64,000 nucleotides of DNA from Plazaster borealis (taxonomy: Eukaryota > Echinodermata > Asteroidea > Forcipulatida > Labidiasteridae). The stretch spans positions 34,310,234 to 34,374,233 of the forward strand of contig CM037472.1 of NCBI GenBank assembly GCA_021014325.1. The letters run 5' to 3'. Made by a program: the position numbers and the translations under genes. The notes below the pieces were generated by a model. That model was given only the letters and a program-made list of their open reading frames with translations, searched no databases and was not told the origin of the DNA. Shown here one piece after another: positions 56,198 through 64,000 of this stretch. The stretch's first letter is position 1; each line of letters starts with the position of its first letter.

Positions 56198-56292
56198 CAA
56201 GCCTGAGGAAACCTGTAAACAAGGGTGCTTGCTATGTGAACCAGAAACACCGGGGTTAACCCCTACTCTTCCACGATAAGTGTTCTTGGTTA
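56198..56292 (+). repeat. Dispersed repeat T2
   Basis: Copy of T1: AGCCTGAGGAAACCTGTAAA, CAAGGGTGCTTGCTATGTGA, ACCAGAAACACCGGGGTTAA. Confidence 0.75.
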
Positions 56293-56617
56293 TTCTCATG
56301 AATAACAAGTGTACAGACACTAGTCAAGAGTGCTGTGGGCCGGTCAAGTTACTTTCTGACGGGCTAGTCAGAAGTTTGCTACATGTACTGCCTGTAGTGA
56401 ACTTTTTTTTAAATGAAAATGTTGCACAGAATCACACGGGCTTGTCAAATTTAAATTTAGAGCTGACTAATCCCGAGGACTTACATGTATCAGGAAAAAA
56501 TAGTGCATGGCCAGGTTACATATGCTGTATGCAGACAGACACCTTTTGCCGGCTTTGATATCATTTTGAGTCACCGGCAGGTCATTGACATTGTCAAAAG
56601 GTCAGCATAGGATGAAC

Positions 56618-57125
56618 TTAAAAAGAGGCTTCAAGGTCGAATTGAGTTTTGTGATGCACTCATTTTCTTATAGATCCTTATGAAAGTGGGGAAAAAAAGT
56701 TTCTAACCTCATGTTAAAAATGGTGTAAAATGTCATTTTATGTGATACTCTTTCAGATCGAAATTTGAAACATGACGTCATCGGACAGCAAACAAAAAAT
56801 GGATCTGTACATTCCAAAGGGGAATTTTTGCACTTCAGTCACAAGCTCAAATTCAATGCCATTTTGATTGAATGTCATCAAAGTTCATGAATCAACTAAA
56901 AGTTCTCTGTTCAAAAATGTACAGACCATTTATTTGAAATGTGACGTCATCGAACGCTTTTGGTTTTTGAAAAAAATTGGACTTGTTGGGTATCAAATAC
57001 AGATCTTGGCATTTTACACAGTTTTAACCTGAGGTTAGAGACTTGTACTGTTTTTCAAGAGGACTCTATCTATTGGAAAATGAGTCAATTACAAATCTGA
57101 ATTTGATTTTGGAGCCCCTCTTTAA
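56618..57125. mobile_element. TTAA MITE, family G, copy G2, just upstream of FRMD8 exon 2
   Basis: 500-bp body with ends AAAGAGGCTTC and GGAGCCCCTCT, TTAA both sides. It contains TGACGTCATCGG and TGACGTCATCGA. It ends 88 bases before the exon at 57214, so it sits close to the acceptor and branch region. Confidence 0.82.
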
Positions 57126-57213
57126 CATGGCAAGACAGCACCTGTACTTGCATCATAGAAGTACATGTACATTCACTCATCCTTCTGCGCCTGTCTTTCT
57201 TTTATAATTTCAG

Positions 57214-57381
57214 CCACTAATGTTTGTGTGTTTCTCAAAAATGACTCCGGCCACGAGTTCTATCTTGAAAATGCTCTTGTGGAGACAACGGAGGATCTCA
57301 CCAATCGGATGATCGAGTATCTCAGATTACCAGAAATGGCCAAGGACATCTTCTTCGTATGGATCATGTCTCCTCTCCTTC
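57214..57381 (+). CDS. FRMD8: FRMD8-like gene, second coding exon (start of FERM domain)
   Basis: The acceptor tataatttcag leads to 56 codons: ATNVCVFLKNDSGHEFYLEN, ALVETTEDLTNRMIEYLRLP and EMAKDIFFVWIMSPLL. The pattern VxVFLxxDS, then LxLPExAxDxFxxWxxSPLL, fits the ubiquitin-like F1 lobe of FRMD8. In mammals FRMD8 binds iRhom proteins and stabilises the iRhom-ADAM17 sheddase complex at the cell surface; the fly relative Bili acts in Wnt signalling. KRIT1 has a related FERM domain and is the main alternative. Donor C/GTAAGT leaves phase 1. No later exon was recognised before 64000. Confidence 0.75.
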
Positions 57382-58331
57382 GTAAGTTCTCAGAATTACC
57401 ATAAGACTCTATAGTCTGGTGCATTTGATGCTTCAGGTCAGGGAGTACATGTACATGTACAAGATTGTAAGTTTATGGACACTAGACTTGCCAATCGCCA
57501 CTATTGTACCCTTATCCTGTTTGTAACTGTGTAAGCCACGCCCACTTTACACAAACTGGCTCCGCTGATTACCAGAGAAGCCCATAGTAGTTGTATTGAG
57601 CTAGTTTTTAAAAATATTTTGTTTTTAAAGTTTATGCAAGAAAAGTTTAATAATTGGACTTTGCTTTTACATACATTCTTCAAAGACTAGGGTCTTCTCA
57701 GCAGTCTTAAAAGTTTCTGTCAACGATGAAATGGGTGATTTGGGGTCAATTTACAAACAAATGTACATGTATGTCAGTTTTGGATCCATGTAATCTGTAT
57801 TACATCTCAAATAATTTATCTGCAGTCTTTTTGGTGCCTTAGAAGAAGTTGCTTGATAGTAACACTTCAAAACTGCTCAAAATGATATTATCTGTAATTG
57901 TTGTGGTTCATATGATTACCGAGAACACAAGTATAAGTTTTTTTCAAGATTCAGAATAATGACAATTTTTACTTGAATGCCTTCAAACTGTACGATACGA
58001 TGGACTTTGACAAACCCTTGTTGGTCTACCTGAAACGTTGAATATAGAATGAGCTTATACACCATGCATATTGAATCATCTTCACAGCTTGACATTGTTA
58101 GAGGCAGTTAACGATCAGTTTAAGGTCGTATTACTGGCCTTTAAAGGTCTGCTTAGCCCCTTGGTCATGCTAACATGACTTTATTGTCTTGGCGCCAGTT
58201 GTGAAAGTTGTGTCTTGCCTTCTAAATCAAATCAATTATTTTAAAGATGCTTGCTTTGTATTGTGCTCCTTGTGGGTTTATGAACTCTGTGTTAGGTCAT
58301 GGTTTAGGTGAAGTCACAAAATGGAGACGCT

Positions 58332-58724
58332 TTAAAGGGTCTGTATACATGTACGTTTGGTAATGACTCTGAAAATTAATGGCAATAAAAACTTACTTGG
58401 TAAGAAGTACAGCAGCTTTGGATAGTATAATGCATTTTGAGAAACTGTTCATTTCGAAGTACTGCGGTTATGGAAAAAGATATCACTTTTTATCCCCAAA
58501 AACTTGAATCTGAAAAGCGTTACTGCAGTAATGTTTCTCAGATTGTGTATTCCAATTGCAGATTATTCTTCCTGCGCGGACATAACCGCCCCAGATTTCG
58601 GCAATATCTCAAAAACGCTACCACCTTTTCATGAAATTTTCACAGGTTTATGGTATATATCTACAACTATATGGGTTGAAAAAAACTGTGGGTTCCAATT
58701 ACCATACATGTACAATCCCTTTAA
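58332..58724. mobile_element. TTAA MITE, family B, copy B4
   Basis: TTAA at both borders, ends AGGGTCTGTATACATGTACG and CCATACATGTACAATCCCT, central hairpin at 58506-58543. It lies downstream of the second FRMD8-like exon, presumably in the next intron. Confidence 0.88.
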
Positions 58725-58841
58725 AGACTTACTGTGTTCTTTCCTCTAGTGCCTGCCTTCCTTTTTTCTTTTTTCTTTTCTAATATGCCAGCATAATGGA
58801 CTCCCAAACATAATGTATCTTCTCTGGAACTCTCTGCCCAG

Positions 58842-59225
58842 TGAGGCTCGAATTTGGGGTAAAATTCCACAAGACTGCAGGGGCTTGTACATGTAGCCTA
58901 AAAAAAATGCCGGACCCAAATTCATTTTACAAGACCTGAATCTAAATGAGAAAGAACTTTCCACAAAGTTTAACATGTAAGATTTAATCTCATTTGTCGT
59001 ATGGGTAAAAGTACATTTTGATACTCAACAGAATTGAAAGATATTTACCAAAAGTCAAAGTTTGAACATTACCTTTTTTTATTTATTAAAGATGTTACAC
59101 AGTGAGGTATTATGGTTCAACTGAAAACCAAAAGACAGCCTGCCTTGTCAAGTTCTGAGTTTACTGGCCTGACACTAAAATATTGGCCTCCGGCCTGCAG
59201 TCCATGGTGTAAAATTTGAGCCCTG
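58842..59225. mobile_element. Foldback element H4, relative of H3
   Basis: Shares with H3 the end AAAATTTGAGCCCTG, the block TTGATACTCAACAGAATTGA and the TTGTCAAGTTCTGAGTTTAC / TGGCC segments. The left end is poorly kept; no target duplication was found. Confidence 0.65.
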
Positions 59226-60858
59226 TCAATCTTGTCTGTTTTAAGAGGATCATCAATTCCTAACAATTCAGCTTTCCTGAGTTTTGTTTTGTCTTACATT
59301 TTCTGCTTTGTATAGCCCCTTAGCCTTGGTGGCAAACTTGCACAAAAATATACAAAAAAGGGTTTGTTCTTTCCTAGCTCTGTCCAAAGATAGATCTGCT
59401 TGTAGCACAACAGTTTTAGATGTACCTTTAAAGCTGTATTGAAAAGAAAGTTGGATTCCAAAGTAGAACCAGTCGGTTTTGTCAAGACTGTGGTTACATT
59501 CCCAGTTGGGTTCATATTAATGTCTATGACTCACTAGTTTATTATTCCTTGTTGGCATCTTGCGTGGATATAAATATCTTCACACTATACCCTTGCTGGT
59601 AACACTGATTCCTAAGTGAGTAATAGACTGATATCAGACTAGGTGCAATAATGATGAACTATTTCAGACCGCACCATTTGACCCCGAGCTGTGTATTGAG
59701 AGAGTTGTGACAACTTGTGATTAGAAGCCATTTTCGGTCCCAAAAAACGCATGTGCATACACAGGGTGCCAGGCTAGACTGCACATTTGGCTGTGCTACA
59801 TTTGGACTGAAAATGGCGTCAGTAACCATGTGACCAAAGAAAACTGGTCCCTCTATGGCGAAAGTCTTCCAAATACACAGCTCTGGTTTGACCAAACAGT
59901 CTTTTCATTACCTGCTTTATTGAAACTACCCAATGTGAACAGAGTGTGTCAAGTGAAATTTCATTTTGGCATCTTTTGGCATTTTGCACTTTTCTTGACT
60001 GGTACACATTACACTGCTGTGCTCTGTCTTTTTGTACACCTGCCGCAAAGGAAAGTGAAAAATCAACACCGAGGAACACAAAAATGGAGCATTTATACAT
60101 GTTCTTTATACAAGTTTTGTCTCTGTCTGTTTTTGAAACACTGTGTCCAAAACACCCACCAGACAGTCAAACACAAGTGTTCAAAAATACCTAGACACAA
60201 ACGTTCCTCAGACCCAGTAAATCAAGGACTTCTGGGTTTTTAAAAGCGATGTCTCCATTGTTTTTATACACAAAAATGGAACGAGGACATCTTCAGTCTG
60301 TCAAAACACCGGATCCTTTTTTGATACAATCCTCAGTTCCAAGGGTAGACAGACTCACCTCTGTGACTTAAACTGTTATTCAACTAGTGCTATTGTACAT
60401 TAGATACATTTGTAGTAAGTACTGTACAGACCATGGAGGTGATATAACCGATCACCAACACACACTGTCATAGGCTGTGTGCAATATTGAACGCATTGAA
60501 AACTCCAACATATCCAAACAACACCAGCCTTGGGAACTCTGTGGTTATACTGTAATACCCTGCAGCTGTCAAAGCAAATCCACATCTTGTATCACACTAC
60601 ATGTAGATGTGCATTGACCTGATCTCTGCAAGGATTTCCTTTTCTTCTTTTATTACAGCATGACGGAAGTCTGTCTGCTTAGTGCTGGGTGCCCTGTTAT
60701 AGACCTTAATCCCCTCCATCTTTATCAGGTTCCCTATATATATACCAATATATATTATTATCTTCTTAGGAAAGGAAACCAGACTATTTTCCCTTCCAAC
60801 CTCACTTTGGTTGCATTTAGTTGAACGGAAGAATATCAGTGCAAGTGCAATATTCCAT

Positions 60859-61225
60859 GGCGTGTCGTGGCCGAGCGGTTTGAGTGCATCGGACTCAAGT
60901 TCTGGTGGTTCGACTAGTCATCAGGGTGCGGGTTTGAATCTTGGTCATGACATTTGTGTCCTTCAGCAAGATACTTAACAATATAGTTGCTTCTCCTTAA
61001 CCAGGAGTAAAATGGGTACCTGTGAGGGCAGAGATGGTTCTTGGGATTGATTTAGCTTGGTGCGCTACATACTTGGCAGCAGAGGCTGTATACTCCCAAG
61101 GGAGCTGAGATGGTTTAAGGATAATGTTGGAGCACCATGAGTGTCACCGAGTGATGGATTTGAGTGAATCCAAGTGTGTGCCATATGCCTGCAAGGAGTC
61201 CAGAAAAACTATGGGTGCTACACTA
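60859..61225 (+). mobile_element. tRNA-Leu-derived SINE, copy S3
   Basis: The best-preserved copy: GTGGCCGAGCGGTTTGAGTG, GACTCAAGTTCTGGTGGTTC, GGGTTTGAATCTTGG, then ACATTTGTGTCCTTCAGCAA, AAAATGGGTACCTGTGAGGG and GGGAGCTGAGATGGTTTAAG. Confidence 0.87.
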
Positions 61226-61442
61226 CAGTAACAATGAACCTGTGCTTTAAATTCTAAATGCCTCAAATTGCAGGGCAACAAAAATAACATAATAAAGTTC
61301 AAAGTTTTAAAACATCCCCAATATTACCATTAAAAAACATACTGTAAGATAAGAAAATCGCAGAGAAAGAAAAAAAAGAGAAGGACCAAAGATATAGAGG
61401 ATTAGCATAAAGTGCATCCTCGGCAAATACCTCCAGTGGCCT

Positions 61443-62006
61443 GGGCCCAATTTCATAAAGCATGTAAGCATAAAAACTTGCTAAGCACAGAAATATATTG
61501 CTCAGCAGAAAAAGGTTACCAGCCAAAATACCATACAGTTTACATTGCTGGGACAGGTACCCCACTCAATTTATGCTGAGCAAAGATATTTGCTAAGCAG
61601 AATTATCTGCTTAAAGGTATCGTACACGTTTGGTATGACTCAAAACAAATATTAGCATAAAAACGTACTTGGTAATAAGCAACGGAGAGCTGTTGATAGT
61701 ATAAAACATTGTTGGAAACGACTCCCTCTGAAGTAACGTAGCTTTTCAGAAAGAGGTAATTTCTCACTAAAATAATAAAAAACTTCTTGTAAGAAGTTTT
61801 TATTTCTATCTGAAAGCACACAAATTTGTAAAACAAGGGTGTTTTTTCTTTCATCATTTTCTTGCAACTTCTATGACCAATTGAGCCCAAATTTTCACAG
61901 GCTTGTTATTTTATGCATATGTTGGGATACACCAAGTGAGAACACTGGTCTTTGACAATTTCCAAACGTGTTCAGTGCCTTTAACAGTTTTATGAAATTG
62001 GGTCCT
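61443..62006. mobile_element. Palindromic element K1, split by MITE A5
   Basis: Outer ends GGGCCCAATTTCATAAAGC and GTTTTATGAAATTGGGTCC. The interior has alternating GCTAAGCA and TGCTTA motifs and GGTTACCAGCCAAAATACCA, shared with K2. Confidence 0.8.
61611..61984. mobile_element. TTAA MITE, family A, copy A5, nested in repeat K1
   Basis: Inverted relative to A1, A3 and A4, with TTAA on both sides. The right-hand AGGCACTGAACACGTTTGGA is well kept and the left end is more diverged. A central hairpin AAAACTTCTT/AAGAAGTTTT lies near 61780-61800. It splits K1. Confidence 0.9.
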
Positions 62007-62857
62007 GGTTTGTATATTACAATACGCTGGACATTGTATGTACATGTACATGTACGTACTTCACACTCGGCGCAAATGCAAGATGTGTCAACTACGTACA
62101 TTGGTATGGGTCTATGTCCATCCGCATACTTGTGCAGTACAACATGTAGTTAATCTGTCATTAAATATTCCCAAACCCTGCTTTGCCATCATTTATTCAT
62201 AAGCTTTGGTCAATAATTTGATTCGTTCTTCGAGAAAATTCTCAGAACTGTCACAAGTCTAATGATTGAACTTTAATTAGAAGTTTTAATTAATGCTCCA
62301 AATAGTATGCAACAGTGAACACAGCAGATTGCGCGTATACTATGCACACATATCATTAAACAATTTATGCCGTCATCATCACAGGTAATTATATAATCAA
62401 ACTAATAATTTTCAAAGCTTGCATTAATTACATGAAACCAATTTCAAATTAATTAATACATGCAGCAAAATAAATAAAATTCAAACTGAATCGTAGAAGT
62501 TATAACTAGTTGGTTAATCAGTGGCACATATTGTGATGTTTGGGTTCACAGTTTTTGTTACTCGCAGCAACAACCTGTGTTTTTGAAGGAAACAAAATCA
62601 ATGAAAAAGGCTGTGGGACTGGTTGTATACCTTTTATGTGTGCATACATTAAAGTTTATTTTTATGTATTACTGTCAGACATGTATGTACATCAGCCATT
62701 AATTTTGTATCTTGTCTTAGTCATCATTTATTTATGAGAATACAGCCTTTTTTCGGTGAAGTTTAGTTTGCCCTTTACTAAAACAAAAATGAATGTATCA
62801 AGCAGAATATGCCCAGGTTCACTGTATCTGAGGTGGGATTCTAACCAAGACCTTTGC

Positions 62858-63436
62858 TCCAATTTCATAGAAATGCTTAAAGACAGTGGACACTATTGGT
62901 AACTGTCAAAGACCAGTCTTCTCACTTGGTGTATCTCAACATATGCATAAAATAACAAGCCTGTGAAAACTTGAGCTCAATTGGTCATCGAGGTTGCGAG
63001 ATAACAATGAAAGAAAAAAACAACCTTGTCACACGGAGTTCTGTGCTTTCAGATGCAAGTTGATTTCGAGACCTCATCTAATTTTGAGGTCTCGAAATCA
63101 AATTCGTGGAAAATTACTTCTTTCTCGAAAACTACTCCACTTCAGAGGGAGCCGTTTCTCACAATGTTTTATACTATCAACCTCTCCCCAATACTTGTTA
63201 CCAAGTTAGGTTTTATGCTAATAAATATTTTGAGTAATTACCAATAGTGTCCACTGCCTTTAAGAACAAAAAAATAGTTAAGCTCAAACAAAATTATGCT
63301 TACCAGAATATGGTTACCAGCCAAAATACCATGCCACGTGTAACATCTGACTGGTATCATGCTCATTTTTGGCTTAGCAGACAGTTGTTAGGTTTTGTTT
63401 TTCTTTTGCTAGAAGCAGCTCTATGAAATTGTACCC
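62858..63436. mobile_element. Palindromic element K2, split by MITE A6
   Basis: Left CTCCAATTTCATAGAAATGC; right GCAGCTCTATGAAATTGTAC. After the insert it has GGTTACCAGCCAAAATACCA as in K1. Confidence 0.78.
62877..63263. mobile_element. TTAA MITE, family A variant, copy A6, nested in repeat K2
   Basis: Ends AGACAGTGGACACTATTGGT and inverse, TTAA both sides, 379-bp body. The centre is a perfect 17-bp-stem, 8-base-loop hairpin (63060-63076 with 63085-63101). Confidence 0.9.
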
Positions 63437-64000
63437 TGCATTTTAGAGCTGATGAGATGTAAACATTGATTTGTATTTTATTTTGACCTTGACATTTATA
63501 GTATCTTTGGCACATTAGAGTCCAGCCTTTTGGACGGTTCCTTTTTTCTGCATGTTAAAGTAAACAAAACACCCTAATAAATAAACCACTCACTCAAAAA
63601 GGAAGATAGAAGAGGGTCAAATAGTTCCTAAATGTGGGGTTGTGATTGGATTCAACCCCCTCTCCCCTCTCTACATTGTGACATGTTCGCAAATGGGCTT
63701 TAAATCTCAAGAGACATTGGCACAAGAGAGCAGTCAGACACAGTATTTTTGGCAGAAATTAATTGTTTGCCAAGTCAGATTTATCTGAGCGCATTACGAT
63801 TTTGAAAGGAGCCATTAGTGCATTCATAAAAATAAATAATTCAGATTAAACAAATAAACAAATTGGCAGTGGAACTGTACGCCTAAATATAATTATTTTC
63901 ATTTTTATTATTATTATTTTTGTTGACGAATTTGACTTTCGATGTTAAACAACCCTAAGCCACTTTTATTAGCCATTATGAAGAGAAATTCTGGCGCTGA

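Larger units (their letters stand above)
51386..57213. other. FRMD8-like intron 1
   Basis: Contains A4, C3, B3/C2, T2 and G2. A short SINE-tail-like patch (ATATAGAGCGCCTTTTAC, AAAGCGCTGTACAA) is at 52280-52330. The remainder, notably 53720-55180, shows no feature. Confidence 0.6.
59226..64000. other. Right margin, probably FRMD8-like intron 2
   Basis: S3, K1 with A5, and K2 with A6 are the only recognised features. The frames at 59830-60243 and 60400-60585 lack exon borders and homology. No third FRMD8 exon found. Confidence 0.5.

Noticed and set aside
59830..60243. 137-codon plus-strand ORF
   Set aside because: Cys/Phe/His-rich composition typical of random AT-rich DNA, no domain recognised, no exon-like borders.
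60859..60945. Possible functional tRNA-Leu gene
   Set aside because: The head looks like tRNA-Leu(CAA), but stems are broken and it continues into a SINE body shared with other copies.

Overview
The window looks like nuclear DNA of a marine deuterostome invertebrate, most likely an echinoderm. A sea star is my first guess, made on repeat style and base composition, not proven. The reasons are AT-rich sequence, short coding exons with GT/AG borders inside kilobase introns, dense non-autonomous DNA transposons, tRNA-Leu-derived SINEs, and proteins of bilaterian type. There is no prokaryotic gene organisation.

Three protein genes can be read. (1) ZC3H14, the nuclear poly(A)-binding CCCH zinc-finger protein, lies on the minus strand. 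It runs from the start codon at 29239 to a twelfth recognised exon at 2296 and continues off the left edge; about 700 codons are visible. (2) AKIP1, A-kinase-interacting protein 1, is also on the minus strand, from 36269 to the stop at 31761. Five exons are recognised. It sits about 2.5 kb upstream of ZC3H14, in tandem. (3) The first two coding exons of an FRMD8-like FERM protein are on the plus strand (51211-51385 and 57214-57381); the rest lies beyond the right edge. One reading-phase gap in ZC3H14 (between 20475 and 15102) and one in AKIP1 (between 33027 and 31910) suggest a missed small exon in each, or an alternative donor.

The rest is intron and intergenic DNA packed with mobile elements. 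At least 15 copies of four related-looking families of TTAA-flanked miniature inverted-repeat elements (called A, B, C and G here) are spread over the window. One sits in a repeat whose empty paralogue is also present, which shows TTAA duplication directly. Two sit inside another palindromic repeat (K), and two abut through a single shared TTAA. Other elements are two hAT-like elements (one with an 8-bp and one with a 6-bp target duplication), a family with AATAGACTGTGCAAG ends (E, one copy self-nested), foldback elements, tRNA-derived SINEs, a roughly 1-kb element with seven exact TGACGTCA sites, and decayed RTE-like and CR1/L2-like reverse-transcriptase fragments.

Between AKIP1 and FRMD8 (36.3-51.2 kb) no convincing gene was found. 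That stretch holds a cluster of tandem duplications and a nine-copy GGTACGAAGT array near 37.6-38.3 kb. No new multi-gene system was recognised. The most informative material is the transposon archaeology and its contact with gene ends, such as a TTAA element that appears to supply the AKIP1 3' end. Family names are mine and all homology calls are by eye.
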